Origin: Mastigias papua | Taxonomy: Eukaryota > Cnidaria > Scyphozoa > Rhizostomeae > Mastigiidae | Direction: 5' to 3' | Length of the DNA: 64,000 bases | Assembly (NCBI GenBank): GCA_964019165.1 | Contig: OZ025272.1 | Span: 12,720,031 to 12,784,030 of the forward strand | Shown here: positions 1-32,316 of the stretch, in pieces | Position numbering within the stretch: position 1 is the first letter of the stretch | Layout: every line of letters begins with the position of its first letter | Translations under genes and position numbers: made by a program | Notes under the pieces: generated by a model | The model's input: the letters and a program-made list of their open reading frames with translations, nothing else | What the model was told of the DNA's origin: nothing | Databases searched by the model: none

Positions 1-214
1 TTGCTTTGATACAGATTGCCTTTTGTTTGCAAGATAGAAATGTAATGTAACTTCTGAAGAAGGCGATGGCCTAAAATTCAAACTAAGAATTATTTTATGA
101 TGGCGTGCCTTAAAAGAATTTATTCAGTTCATAAGTGAGAAGAGATACAAACCTATCATTCTGCATATAGAAACAGGCCAATTTATTTTCGTATTGAAAT
201 TCAAATCTTCTTAG

Positions 215-11592
<11,378 letters not shown>

Positions 11593-11684
11593 GTGGACTT
11601 CGGCCAGGGAATACAAACATAGTCCTACGTCAGCAACATAAATCAATCTACACCGTCATAACTATTTGTATTAAAAGTAGTTAG

Positions 11685-11690
11685 AATAAA
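11685..11690 (+). promoter_or_regulatory. Polyadenylation signal of the anillin gene
   Basis: Canonical AATAAA lies 93 bases after the anillin TGA, in an A+T-rich 3' UTR. The position is right for 3' end processing. The exact cleavage site cannot be read from sequence alone. Confidence 0.6.
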
Positions 11691-12455
11691 ATGCTTGCTA
11701 TTTCACAACACCCTAAAGTAGTGTAGTTTACTTTATAACAATGGTTAATTCAGCAGTCGAATCTATAAAATAGCATGGTTGGACAGACGCGCAACTAGGA
11801 ATTGTTTAGGGCAAGATTCTAATCAGCAAAAAAGGACACAGTAAACATTTTCTAAAGAGACTATATCTTGAAATCATATTTTGCGGAGTTAGAAAAAAAG
11901 ATATCATACGAGAACTTTTAGGATTTCATGTATTTCCAGCATAGCAAAGACTATAAACAGGCCTACTTAACAAAAATACAATAACCAATTTCAAAATTCT
12001 CCAAGAAACAGGGCACTTTTACCTTTCTAAGGAAAATAGCAGGGGGTCTAGACCCCCAGTACCCACCCCGCGGTTGCGCCCCTGATAGGTAAGATCAGTC
12101 TTGCCCTTATTCTGCTCTTTATCTTACAGTTTTGCGAGAGCGGTTTTGGTTGTTTCCAGTGCCTCTATTGGAAGGGAGCAACCAGTAGCACAGCCCCGTT
12201 GTGTTTTTTGACCTCACAGATCCCATTCTGCTCTCCCTTCTCTTCTTTGTGTAGACAGTAGTTATAGAGTACTATGAATCTTGTTTTTGCTTCTTGAAGT
12301 TTTGTATCTTGCTTGCATCTCAAGAATGCCTTTCAGAAATGTTTTCATATTCGTTTGTCGTAATTTATCATGATTATTTTTGTACATAGATTTTGAATCG
12401 TCGATTTTCATTAAGATTTTTCTGAAATACAACTTTGCCTGTTTTTGAAGCACCG
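11691..12455. other. Intergenic DNA between anillin and the next element
   Basis: Starts after the anillin polyadenylation signal. No exon with supporting splice sites or homology was recognised on either strand. A short G-rich phrase (GGGGGTCTAGACCCCC, 12042-12057) is a small perfect palindrome within an old dispersed-repeat-like stretch. Confidence 0.4.
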
Positions 12456-13265
12456 TACTCTTAAGTGCCTAATTGCCAGGGGGGGTTGGAATTGTTTGGA
12501 AAATTCAACTAGCGGGGGGGTCGGAATTAGCGGAGGGGGTTGGAATTATTTGGAAACTTCAATTAATGGGTGTCATACTTAGCGGGGGGCTGGATTTGTG
12601 CAATCGTGTTAGTACATGGATTTTAAAAAGGACTCTAAGTTGGGTTGCTTTCTCCATATAAGGAGCAAATTTCCTTAGCAACTATGGCTTCAATATTTCA
12701 GTGTAATAAGTAACCAATAATGGAAAATCAGTTTGAACAATATCAATAGAGCAATTATGTAGCTATGAAAGTGTAACATAACTTCCCAATATCCTGTGGT
12801 GTAAACTTTTGGCGTTTGGCATCGTATCGAGTCTTTCCCTTCAAACTTTCCACTTGAGCATCGTATTTTTTTAAAACATTTCAACGCATTCCCCGAGCTT
12901 TTGCTTCTCTGCCAATGTATACTTCTCCAACTGACGAGCAAAGTTTCTTCTGCTTGACTCATTGTTGTCTTCCATCGTGTATTAGAATAGTTGCCTCGCA
13001 TGGACTATCATGTGTACTAAATGGTTTCAGAACATGTCAAACTGACTGACATTGCGCTATGCTTAGAAATGTCTCTGCCTTTGAAGATACACGTTTGTAG
13101 CGTTTTTTGTTCTTAAGGACGATACTTGTTACAAATTCTAATAGTCAAGTGACAACGCAAAATATGTTAAAAATAATTGCCGGGGGTCCTAATAAGAGCG
13201 GGGGGGGTTGGAAAAATTTTCAAAAATTAAGTAGCGGGGGGGCGGCAATTAGGCACTTAAGAGTA
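12456..13265. mobile_element. ~0.8-kb non-autonomous element with inverted ends and internal G-tract repeats
   Basis: The left end TACTCTTAAGTGCCTAATTG is mirrored at the right by GGCAATTAGGCACTTAAGAGTA, with TA at both extremes (12456-12457, 13264-13265). Just inside both ends, tracts of the form GCGGGGGGGTTGGAATT recur. No open frame with recognisable homology lies inside. A TA duplication suggests Tc1/mariner-like mobilisation, but that is inference. It fills most of the space between anillin and the TCAIM-like gene. Confidence 0.68.
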
Positions 13266-13451
13266 ATTGTCTTTTCTAGAGAACTACATCGCTTTTAGGC
13301 TTTCATTTTGACTTTCATTTTGACTTACTTTCAATGTCAGCATCCAGCACAATTAGTCCGTTGGTAGGTTTGTCATAAAACGTATCTGATATTTGGAACC
13401 GAGGCTGATTAAATATGTAATCTGCTGCTTCGAGCCAATTTCTGTGTTTCG

Positions 13452-21970
<8,519 letters not shown>

Positions 21971-22347
21971 CGTTAAGATATTAGCTATTTTTGAAGTTAT
22001 TTTTTTTTGGAGTGCTGGCTCTTAAGGGTTTAAAATGCGATTTCACTTACTAGTTATTAAATAATGGAATGAGATTTTCTAATTGCAAAGAGATTTTGTA
22101 TTTTTTATGTTGTCCAAACTGCTACCTTTTCCGTTATTTCTTTTATCTCTCTTGTTTTTGATCTAAATTCAGATTGGTTTTTTTCTCAATTTTAGAAGCA
22201 GTTGAACGTTACTGAGGGAAGTCTTTGATCCTTCTATTTATTCGATCATTTTTTCTCAAGTTAATCTTCATAAATCAGCAATTGTTGCCTACCCAAAGTA
22301 AAAATCTTTGTGACAGTTCTGCTAGATATCCAGGGGTTAATTTCTCC

Positions 22348-22353
22348 AATAAA
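22348..22353 (+). promoter_or_regulatory. Possible polyadenylation signal of the TCAIM-like gene
   Basis: AATAAA occurs 378 bases after the TAA. It is the first perfect match noticed downstream in this A+T-rich stretch, so it may be chance. Confidence 0.3.
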
Positions 22354-23507
22354 ATTACAGTGCATTATTGGTCACTAATGACAAATTCAAACTAATTGCC
22401 AGAAATATTAGGAGACACTTTCGAAAATCAGTGTAGGAACCATTTGCATCAAAGCACTTTAGTCGAAATAAGTTCGGGAATTCGCAAGTAAAAGACTTCG
22501 GAAACGTGATTCCTGACCTGAAGTATGCATAGATCCCTGAAAGTTCTTACTGCAGTAAAGCGTACGTAGATTACTGACGGCTTTACTGAGGTAGAGCACG
22601 CTCAGATTATTGAACCTTCCTATGTATCACTAATCATTTTCCATATTTATTTGGCTATATCTGCATGGCGTTCTCTGATCATTTACAAAAGAATGAACCC
22701 TTTCGGAGATACTTGGATTCTTCGAGTCCATAGTTGCTAACTCTCCCTTGTACTATGGGAGGGTAGCGCATTCCAGTGCATTCTCCTGTGCATTTTCATA
22801 TAGCAATGAGTCTCCTGCCCACTCCCCGTATACACTCATTCACAGCAGCTATGCCACGAAGCGTATGGATAGGTAAGTCTCCTGGTCTCACTTATTTGGA
22901 AATGTGGTAACTGGTAAGTTAAAGCCGTCCAAAAATGTCTCGAAAGCCATTAAGGTCCACTAAGGGCCTCGCAAACACGCAATGATTTCATCTACCATTT
23001 TCCATCTAGGATGAGTGTACCCGTATAGTTTAAAAGTGCGTTAACTTACTTTGAAGTGCACGGCCTAACAAGTTTCATTTTGTTTACCTAAAATAAAATA
23101 TCTCCCGTATTCTCATTTCCGTAGGCTGGTAACTACGTGACCCTTGCATAGGTCCATCATTATTGTTATCAGTAATCTACTGAGATGCTCCTCAATGGCA
23201 CATCTAAGACTATTCAAATAAGAAATTGAAGTATTTTGGACAGTTCATAAGGTATTACTTATCTTGCTGGAGGTCAGGAGTGAATGTCAGAGAAGGCCCA
23301 TCACAGGCATATCAAAATTTGTTGAAGTACGAAAACATGACAGACAAGGAGACCATCAGTGTGCTATGGAGATTGATGAGGGAACCATTGCATCCAACTC
23401 TCTTTATGGGGTGGGGGTGGGGGATTTAGTGAGGTCCGTGAATTGTTTGTTACCCGTGATGACGTCACTCCAGTTTTAGTGATCTTGATCTTGATCTTGA
23501 TTGATCA
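22354..23507. other. Intergenic DNA between TCAIM and PIGM
   Basis: No homology-supported exon was found on either strand. Short open frames near 23226-23479 overlap each other in different frames and have no flanking splice logic. A G-rich stretch (GGGGTGGGGGTGGGGG, 23408-23423) and a short TTGATC repeat (23484-23504) precede the MITE. Confidence 0.4.
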
Positions 23508-23668
23508 CAGGGGCGTAGAAAGCGAAAGCATCTAAAAAGTGGTGGGGCCAAGTCCAAAAAGGGGCACATTATCACACCCATTTTGGGCTTCAGAGGGGCA
23601 CTTTTGCATAGTTTGCAAAAAAGTGGGAGGACCATGGCCCCTCTGGCCCCCCGGTTCCTACGTCCCTG
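23508..23668 (+). mobile_element. hAT-like MITE, copy 1 (8-bp target-site duplication)
   Basis: It begins CAGGGGCGTAG and ends CTACGTCCCTG. The 8 bases outside are ATTGATCA (23500-23507) and ATTGATTA (23669-23676), a 7/8 match. An 8-bp duplication with a CAGGG-type end is the known hAT signature. The interior has GGGGCCA and GGCCCC tracts and GCCCCTTT-like words. A second copy is at 45368-45518 in opposite orientation. It ends 125 bp before the PIGM start codon. Confidence 0.8.
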
Positions 23669-23793
23669 ATTGATTATGCATTTCTTGTGACGATGAAAAT
23701 ATACAACATGGTCACCTCCACCGGATCGAGACTAGACGGCCTAAGCAGTTGATCGAAGGAGTTGGTTAGAGCTTCTTCTTGGAATCAAGCCCG

Positions 23794-26700
23794 ATGGGCT
23801 TATTAGTGATCTTCCTGTTTGCAGCAGTCGTTAGAATTGCACTGATTATATTTGGGAGCATACAAGATTTATATTTTGCAGTAAAGTACACAGATATTGA
23901 TTATGTTGTTTTCAGTGATGCTGCGAAGTACGTCATAGATGGCGCTTCACCGTACACTCGTGCTACGTACAGATATACTCCACTACTTGCGTTTCTAATG
24001 ACACCTAATGCACTCCTACACCCGTCTTTTGGCAAAATCGTCTTTTCAGTATGCGATCTTATCGTTGGCTGGCTTATCGTTAAGATAAATAGACAGAAGT
24101 TGGAGAAGTGGTCGGTAATTGATGAAGACGCTAGGACACGGGTGTACTCATATTGGCCAGTTATTATCTGGCTGTTTAATCCATTATCGTTAGCAGTGTC
24201 GACTAGAGGAAATGCAGAATCCTTCCAAGCTGTTATGGTCCTTGCAACGCTGCTCTGCATTATTAGGAAGTACCATTTCATTGGTGGATTATTTTTTGGA
24301 TTTGCAATCCATTTCAAAATTTACCCCGTGATATTTTCCCTTCCAATTTCGCTCTATATTGTAAAGGATCTGCGCTTAAAGCTAGCTAAAACCTGGAGAG
24401 TTGCTGGAATCTTTAGGGCCTTGGATCACAGTTTTGTAGAATTGTTATTGTTTTTGTTTGCATCTGGTTTTGTGCTACTGTCAACTACATACTTGTTCTA
24501 CTATTGGTAAGAAATCCTCATTCGAATTCTTATTTTTTTTAAATTGCATTGATTTTATGTTTAAATGTCAACTGAATCAAAAGATAGGGTATAGGAATAC
24601 TGCATCAATTCAATTACATCTACATTTGTGATGTGAAATTAATAGTGTTTGTTATAACATATGTAACATGACAGAATTTAGGTATATCTTTCAGATGGTT
24701 TGTTGCAGTATATGAATTATGTCTCATGCAAGAAATATAATCTTGGATTTGTCATAGGACATGATATTCTCAAAGAAAAGTTAGTTTTTAGTTTAAGATA
24801 AATTATGCTGATTTCCTTAATTTCTCTTTTAATCATATCATTTTCCATATTGATTGTTACAGCAGGCTATTATAAATCAGGCATGGTATTTCCTTCTTTT
24901 TTGAAATTTATCATCACTTTGCTTCAGGTATGAGATGGAATTTATTGAGCACACATACATGTACCATTTGAAGAGGACAGATATCAAGCATAACTTCTCT
25001 CCATACTTCTATGTGCTCTACCTCACTAGCAACTCACCATGGTCAAGTGCCATTGGATTGCTTGCATTTTTGCCTCAAGCCATCAGTGTGATAGCTATTG
25101 GAATCAAATATCATGCAAACCTTCCAGTTGCTTGTTTTCTGCAAGTTTTTGCTTTTGTTACATTCAACAAAGTTTGCACATCACAGGTATGTAGAAAATC
25201 CTGAAACTTGAGTTCTATATCTTTATATGTGAATTTAATTTCCTATGCACCAGAATATCTTTCAGTGTGATATTTGCTGTATATACCATATATAAGACAG
25301 ATTCATATATAAGATCTTCTCTTAAATTTATGTTCAATTACTTAATAGTTACCTATGCATCCCCTTTTCTCAGTTCTTGTAATGCATGCATATTAATGTG
25401 AATAAAGTGAATAACTCTAAAACATGAAAGAAAGTAACTCTGCAGAGGTGAAACTGTGGATCTGTGGTTTTTCATGATGTAACTGATAGATTTTTCCATT
25501 ATATGACTTTGTTAGACCAAGAGATGTTAAATATTCATTCATTTTCTATGCTCTGATCTTCTGCTACTATTTTTCTTGTTTACTGGACAGCTATTGTTGA
25601 GTGTGGCCAAAGTTGGCATAGCTGCCAAATGTTTGAGAGCCCTGATTTGGTCTATTTCTCCCAAACTAAGTGACCCATTATCATACAAAGTGGGCCTAAA
25701 TTTAGCCATGGAATGTATGTGTAGTAATCATCCTGCATGATGATTGGTCAATTAGGTTGGGAGAAAATAGACCTGATCAAAGCTCTCAAGTCTTTGGTAG
25801 CTATGCTATTGTTCACACACCAATAGCAGAGCTGGATTTTTCACAGATCACTTTGTCTTCTTCTGTTTCAGGGAACATACCATATTTTCCATGATTACCA
25901 TACTTTGATTTTAGGTACTTCATGTAGTCCTCCTTAGCTTTGAATCCTTGCATATCTAACTAAAGATTTCTCCCAGCTTCTTAATTCTGATGTGACACTG
26001 CTTACTTCTAGCTTTGTACAGGTTTTCAATATTGGACAAGAATATATACTGTAACTTACCAATATTGGGGGAACAGAGCTCGTGTCTGATATATTTCAGG
26101 CCAATCTAAAGAATTTGTATCTTTTATCAAGTGTCTTATCAGAACTGTGTTATTTGAGTTAAGAGACCAGCTGCTCTAAGTTCCATAATATTTCTCTGTG
26201 AAATAGCACTTTTTCTTTGGGGAAAATGTGTCTTGTCCACAGGGAGATGCAATAGATTTTAGGGAAAATGGTAGTTGCTTGATGTTTTGCTGAAATAGCA
26301 TCTTTGAAGCTCTTCTTCAGCTGCTTTATGCTAAAAGCTATTTTCTGTACTCTTCTAATTACAGTACTTCATATGGTATCTGAGTATTTTGCCAACAGCA
26401 GTGATTCATTTTAAAGAGAGCCTGTATAGTGATGCACCATTTGTTATCTTTCTTTGGCTGTCAGCACAGGTATTCATTTTTTGATGTTTTTACATCTCCA
26501 AGTTTATACCATACAATCATATTCCAGATTGTTTAAATATGAGTTTGGTATATCATCTAACTTCTATTGTTTGGTAGCCATGGTCCCTTACCCCTGTCCC
26601 CCCCCCCCAGCCTCACATCTGCTACTGTGACTTTAGTCCTTTGCTGTAGCACATAATGTTTTGGTATAAAGTGAGAGTTGGTGTTGTTTTTTCTTACAGT

Positions 26701-27317
26701 TGAATTAGGGTACATAGTACTATGTTTCATTGTAAAATTAAACTGCAGTTGGGATTAGATGAACATGTGCCTTTTCCCAGTGTGTTTAGCTGAGATTGTT
26801 GAAATTTTTGTATTATTTTGGTAGTATAAAAAGATACAAGTTTGGAACAGTGGTGCTCAACCTCTTTCCCAATGACCCCTTTCCTCATATTATCTTCTGT
26901 CAACCCCCAAGACAATTAGATACACTGAATGTTTATTCTACTGTATATTGTGCTGTGACCATGGGGCCATATTTTGTATTGGTGGAACCCCAGCATTGCT
27001 ATGTTGCCATGGCCCAAGGGCTCTTGTAGACTGTGACCAAGAACTACTGGCTAATAATAAATAGAGAATAGAGGCCTAATAGTCTAGACATTAATTATCT
27101 CTGATTTTATTGCCTGATTATTTTTTCTCCCATCAAGGGCATCTGGCTGTTCTTGGCATATTTGTTAGAGTTTCAAGCATGGAACACTTTTCTCTCAGTT
27201 TGGTTTGCTTCAATCTGGCTCCTTATTGTCAACTCATATATTTTACTAAGACTGATGTCAAATGTCATCTTGCTGGACAAGTCAGATATTTCTGAAGTTA
27301 CAAAAAAGAATGGATAG
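23794..27317 (+). CDS. PIGM: GPI mannosyltransferase 1 (PIG-M), complete
   Basis: PIG-M, with PIG-X, adds the first alpha-1,4-mannose to the GPI-anchor precursor in the ER lumen, using dolichol-phosphate mannose (GT50 family). Exons 23794-24506, 24928-25186, 26365-26469 and 27138-27317 (TAG) join in phase to give 418 residues; the human protein has 423. Residues 34-36 form the family DxD motif in KYTDIDYVVFSDAA. Later hallmarks are SPYTRATYRYTPLL, NPLSLAVSTRGNAES, FAIHFKIYPV, HTYMYHLKRTDIKHNFSPY and [21 protein letters not shown], consistent with a multi-pass membrane enzyme. The start at 23794 is the first ATG of the frame; an in-frame TTG lies 15 bases upstream. No stop or frameshift is seen. 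A palindromic MITE and a hAT-like repeat sit in its introns. Confidence 0.95.
25615..25808. mobile_element. Palindromic MITE, copy 2 of a pair
   Basis: Left arm GCATAGCTGCCAAATGTTTG is mirrored by CTTTGGTAGCTATGC on the right, with further pairing inward (GGTCTATTTCTCCC / GGGAGAAAATAGACC). Related to 21403-21585. CTATTGTT occurs both just left (about 25591) and immediately right (25806). It lies in PIGM intron 2. Confidence 0.75.
26848..27049. mobile_element. Possible old hAT-like repeat
   Basis: It starts CAGTGGTGCTCAACCTC and ends CCAAGAACTACTG, an imperfect inverse. The CAGTGG(T)TCTCAACC form recalls hAT-type ends. Flanking 8-mers do not match, so either the copy is old or the boundaries are off. 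It lies in the last PIGM intron, about 90 bp before exon 4. Confidence 0.4.
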
Positions 27318-28189
27318 TGGTATTTAATTTATCAGATTTTCTTTAGCATTATGAAGCCTTCTTTGACTTGTAAGATACTTCTTTGCATAGTGAGTTGTAA
27401 TGAATTATTGTAGTCACTTTTACCATTCAAGAGAGGATCATCTCTACCTCTAATCTATAGAATGAAAGAAAGATTTATTTAATTTATAGCGTAGATAGTT
27501 TCCTATGCAGCATGTTCTTTGTGATGTCCTTTATTGTATGAGTACTTCGATGTCTTGAGTCATGATTTTACGTGAAAGAACAACAGGCCCATTCCTAGAG
27601 TGGGGGAATGGGGCTTTCACCGGGAGACTGATGATAGTAACTACTTTTCCCTGGTCTAATGGTTTTTAATTAACAGTCCCCAGGCTTCAAAGAAGTCTAG
27701 CTGAAATCAAAAGATCTCTTGCGGCCCTTTCATTTCTTAACTCATATCTCTTGATTGCTTTTTGCGCAATTAAGTCGTATAGTTTTCCAATTTGTATTGA
27801 AAATTCCCCAGTTTATATTTGAGTTTATGCACTTATGTAAAATTTAACTAAATATTTTGGTTGAACTGAACTGTTTTATGCAGGAATAATGATTGTCCAA
27901 GGTTGTCTTGAGTTACCTCAAATGAAGGGTTGATCTGTTTGTTGACATAGATGAATAGCATGGCAGAAGCATGAATACCAGAGAGAACGAAAGAAAATGA
28001 ATGTCCAGTAGTTTGATGCTTTGCTGACGTAAGCAGATGTATGAAGTGTAGCGTGAGTAACTGGTGAAATGATTGGATGAATGGAGATTGGAAATTTGTT
28101 ATGAGTGCTAGAATTGGCCTAAAGAGTAAAATGTTTACGTTCACTACAATCCCACTTCATAATGCTTATTTGAAGTAGGACTCAAAGAT

Positions 28190-28592
28190 TCAGGGCATTT
28201 GAGACCCACTTGTAAGTCGCTTTTTGAGTTATTTGCATTACTGGTCACATATGTGTCACACCCCAGCGACGACGATAGATTTGCAGCCACCTGTAGAGAA
28301 AACAATGGGTGGTCGAAAGCATTTTCTTGTAGAGGAGCAAAGCTATGGAATAGCCGAACAGCTGAGTCTAATCAAGCACCTACCCTAAGCTACTTTGAAA
28401 AGGCAGTTAAGTTATTATTTATTATGTATATTTTTTATGTATTTTATTATTGTTATTAGGTAACGTTTTTGAATTATAGTTATTGAAGTACATTTCCTTT
28501 TGTAGTATGGGAGGATCCCTTGAAAAGCAGTACTTTTACTGAAGGGCTACTCTCCCAATAGTTAAATATATCAAATCAAATCAAATGAAGCT
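28190..28592 (+). mobile_element. 3' end of a non-LTR retrotransposon (LINE), 5'-truncated
   Basis: The fragment encodes the C-terminal end of a reverse-transcriptase ORF (GWSKAFSCRGAKLWNSRTAE, then SYFEKAVK). A 3' UTR follows with an inverted word pair around GGATCCCTTGAAAAGCAG and CTGAAGGGCTACTCTCCC. It ends in a short tandem tail, (AAATC)n, at about 28568-28587. The same UTR plan occurs in the copies at 43321 and 45560. Five-prime truncation is the usual fate of such insertions. Confidence 0.72.
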
Positions 28593-29038
28593 CCCTAGAA
28601 AAGCGCGTCGTTGGCAAACATTTCCTTTTGTTGATATATTCCATCATTCTTCGCTTAATCATGCGACTGGTTGGTACATGTTGCATTTTTCTCAGATATC
28701 CTAAATAGACATGAGGTGGAAAACGCAGCTTAATGGTGAACTTTAGCACGCGATGATTAAAAGTGTCATAATCACAGAAAGACAGATAAATATTTTATAT
28801 TTATAAATATATTTATACAACGGATAAGAACATTTTTTTATTGTTAGGACTCTTTTAATCGTCGTGGTATTGGTTGTAAGGTTTAGCCTAAATAGGTATC
28901 TAGCATGATGTCGGCAATATCCGAAGTGTACTGAAGTAATGACTGTACTACGTCTTATTGAAAACCACACCTAGTTCATTGTTGCTATGCCCATGTTGTT
29001 TGTAACTATATGTTTCACCCCCCTTCCCCCCCCCCCAG

Positions 29039-29164
29039 GAGCATGATCTTGAGGAATCTACAAGACCACTGCTAGGCAGACACTACGGGTTCTTGGGCGG
29101 AACCCGAAGGAAAATTTTCCAGGACCACACGTATTTCCTGCAAGAGAAGCTTTGTTTAGTGTAA
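29039..29164 (+). CDS. Orphan candidate terminal exon
   Basis: A C-rich tract ending in AG (29016-29038) is a strong-looking splice acceptor. It precedes 41 open codons (EHDLEESTRPLLGRHYGFLG, then RRKIFQDHTYFLQEKL) closed by TAA. The stretch is less A+T-rich than its surroundings. I do not recognise the protein. PIGM already ends at 27317, so this could be an alternative 3' end, part of an unseen gene, or chance. Confidence 0.2.
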   Translation, partial: EHDLEESTRPLLGRHYGFLGGTRRKIFQDHTYFLQEKLCLV

Positions 29165-30526
29165 TATACTTCCATCCTCTTGTTCTTTCTGCAAGAAAAT
29201 TACTTCAGTACGCATTGATTCTCACACCACTAAGTTCAAAGGTTTTGAATTTTTCACCTTTAGATCAGTGGTGAAGGCCAGGTTTGTAGGCCCTTCCTTA
29301 GGTCCATTGTATGGCGTCTTCTTGTACTCTGAGGACTGTCAATCAAAGCAACATGTCACGGGAAACTCTTCATATTACATCTCGAGGCACTCAGAGTATG
29401 TAGTTCCCTCTGTTTTGTCAGAATTGTCCATAGGTTTTGATGCCACAACCTCCTGGCTTTTCTCAGATCGACAACGTTCTGCACACCTTTCTGTTTCATT
29501 CTCAATCGTATAAGCAACATGTTCACATATTACTTTATTGTTCATTAGTGTTTGACTTTGCTGCTCCAGTGATGATGCATTGGTGACTCATAATAGCTCT
29601 ATGTAATTACGGTGGCATACCCTGGTAAATCGAAAGTCACCCCTTTAAAATCCAATTAGAATGCATTTGTTCTAAACCAGTAATTTACGTACTAAAGGCA
29701 GTTTTAGAGAGTTTCCATTCTAGCGCGTGATATTTTTGCTGAAACTGCACAGAGCTGAAAGAAACAACAGAATTGTAAGTAGGTTTCAGTTGTGTTGCGT
29801 TATTTGAAAGTAGTTTTTCTATTTTAAGCCACGAAATAATTGCATAATGGGATCCGAGGATACACGCCTTTTGTAAGAAATCCAGCACAATCCCTAATTC
29901 TAGAGGTTCTTTTATTTTTGTACCTTCTTCGGTGACACTTTAGTACTTAAGGTTCCTTAGTAGTTCATTACTTTTAACTACACATTTAGTACATTATTTT
30001 TAACTATTCATTTTACTTTTAAGTGTGCTGAAAGAGTTTATGATAGCTCATGTAGTGTTTTATGTATCTGCTGTTTTGATCTTGCATTACTAGGCATTGT
30101 GTTCAATGTATTAAGACAGGTTGCTATAGGCGTTTTATGCCTCATGGAAAACTCTTTTATGAAACAATGCTGCATGGATAACGCACGATTTATGGGAATG
30201 GCTGCATTGAATAGAATCGGTTTCCTGATTATCGATCTTTTGCAATGATAAGAATCGTAGAAATTGAAAAGTTCCTTTGGCATTTTGTGCTCAGCAGGGC
30301 CTAAAATAAGTGCAGATCGGACTCATTTTGTGGTGTTGTAAATCGAAACGATTGATTTGTGACTGGAGAAATTTTGGATTTGTAACTTAGGCACATCTTG
30401 TCAATGAAAGTAGGCAACCAAAGCTAACAGAAGTTAACTTATATGTTTACGATATGTGTTACAGTTTGTTAATTTTTAGATAGCATTAAGATTTATCATT
30501 TTACTATTTAGACAACTTCCAAATTT

Positions 30527-30895
30527 TTAGTTTCTGCCACGCCCTTTGTGTATGTCCAGGAACTGACCACAACTACTTTCTTGGAATGACCAGTAGTCTT
30601 TTTTTAACCTCTTATTTAGCGAGTTCGCCTTGTTTCTAAGATGCCTATATGATGCCATAATATAGTTGGATTTAGATTTAATGACTGCCTTTTTAAGTTT
30701 ACCTCTTGATTTTCTTAGTTTATAGAAATCTGATGTTAACCAAGGACAGTACTTCTGTGAGACTCTTCGTTGCTGAAGAGGAGCATGTCTTTCAATTAAT
30801 AACAGGAGTGCTTCTATAAATTTGTCAGTATTTTCGTCCAAGGTTCCGCAGGACCTTACAATTATGTCCCATGGCATATTTGAGACATCTCTCAA
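30527..30895 (-). mobile_element. LINE fragment: linker between endonuclease and reverse transcriptase
   Basis: The minus strand is open for 122 codons, with WDIIVRSCGTLDENTDKFIE, then PWLTSDFYKLRKSRGKLKKA and YRHLRNKANSLNKRLKKDYW. This is the typical region just before the RT domain in CR1/Rex-like non-LTR elements. Neither the endonuclease nor the RT is present next to it, so it is an isolated internal piece. Confidence 0.72.
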
Positions 30896-32316
30896 AAATT
30901 TCTGGTAGTCAAAATTTTTAAGTTTTTGACAAAGTATAAGTTTGTGATCCTTTGTAAAAGCCCCGCGAAATTTTCTAGAGCAATAAACAACATAATGATC
31001 GCTGAAAGCTGTTGTTATAACTCAAGATTTGAGGATGTTATGTTTAGTTGTTATCATCTAGAACGCACCACAAGAATTGTCTTAAACTTTATGGAATCCC
31101 ATGATATTTCTTAAGGAAATTCGATAACCCCGCTCTTTAGCTTACAAAATTTGAGTAGTTTTCGCAAGTAGAAAAGATTTATTTCAGCTTCTTTGGGCTG
31201 TCTGCTATCTTGGAGGGAGCTTTTGTCAAACAGTCCTCTTTTGAACTCTACTTTGCTTATCGTTTGTAAATTGACACCTCCATTATACACTGCATTATAG
31301 CAGAGACATAGGAGCCATCAATGTTTCCAAATGCTTAAAGAAGAACCTGCAAACTGCCTCTAGCTCTGAACACAACTATGGATGGAATCTTAGAATGGTC
31401 ACAGAGTACCCCTCTTCATTTGTTGTTTAGTAGATCAGGCTGTCTATATTGTCCTATCTGAGGCCTCCCTGCACTTCTCTTTTCCAATAAATGTGTTACA
31501 CGTTTTTGTAATAAGAAAGTTTTTTTGCCCTGCACTCACACTTCCTTAGCTCTTTTCATGGTTTCAGTACTAAAACTTTCTCAAGACTTTCCTAGCAAGG
31601 ATGTTCGAGTTAGCATAGCAGTACAGTGCTACACATACGGACAGGCACTACTCTAACATTGTACTCTAATGATCTTTCGCGAACATTGCAATTTTACATT
31701 GTATGTGATTTATCGAGTTTCTTAGGCTTGAGAAATTCAATACTGAACTTTATTAACATCTTGAAGAGTCTCGTACTGCTCTTTTTATAAACCCCTTTCT
31801 CATGAAAATCCCTGTCTACGTTTGTAGGTTATATCGTATTCCATGTGCGTAGAACTAAGCAGGCGGTAAGAGGTTTCCTTTTCTGACTTTCTTTTGTTTT
31901 CCTTAAGTAGTTTAATTTGGTTCCGTGGTAATTGCTTTCACTAGTTACGTTTCAAAACCGCAAAGTACGCAATGCACCGATCTTCCTTTCCATATAAGTG
32001 CTTGGCACAGCTTTTAATGCCACAATTATGTCAAGTCTTGCACATTTCTTTAACGCTTAAATGGGAATACGGACGTTTCTACACAGTTGATGATTTTGGA
32101 AGGTGGGTATAAGTCATTTCTAATTCTATACCGTACAGTTAGTTACATGGTGCTAAGTACGTATTTGTTGTACAATCGGACCTTGTCTTCTCGATCCAGA
32201 GATTTCACGAAAGAGAGGCCACAATCCACAGATTTCAGAAGCGGAAAATTCTGACATGTAGAGCGTGTGAGTTTCTCGCTTTTGTGAAATTTTCAGAAAG
32301 GCCGAACGGAAACTTC
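30896..32316. other. Intergenic DNA upstream of the ATMIN-like gene
   Basis: No protein homology or clear element was recognised. The ATMIN promoter and 5' UTR must lie here, but no TATA box or initiator is convincing. A spliced 5' UTR is possible: TTTTCAG occurs at 32290-32296, just before the start codon region. Confidence 0.35.

Noticed and set aside
23901..24317. 138-codon minus-strand frame
   Set aside because: Antisense shadow of PIGM exon 1.
29268..29513. 81-codon plus frame
   Set aside because: No homology recognised, no convincing acceptor or donor, and low coding character.
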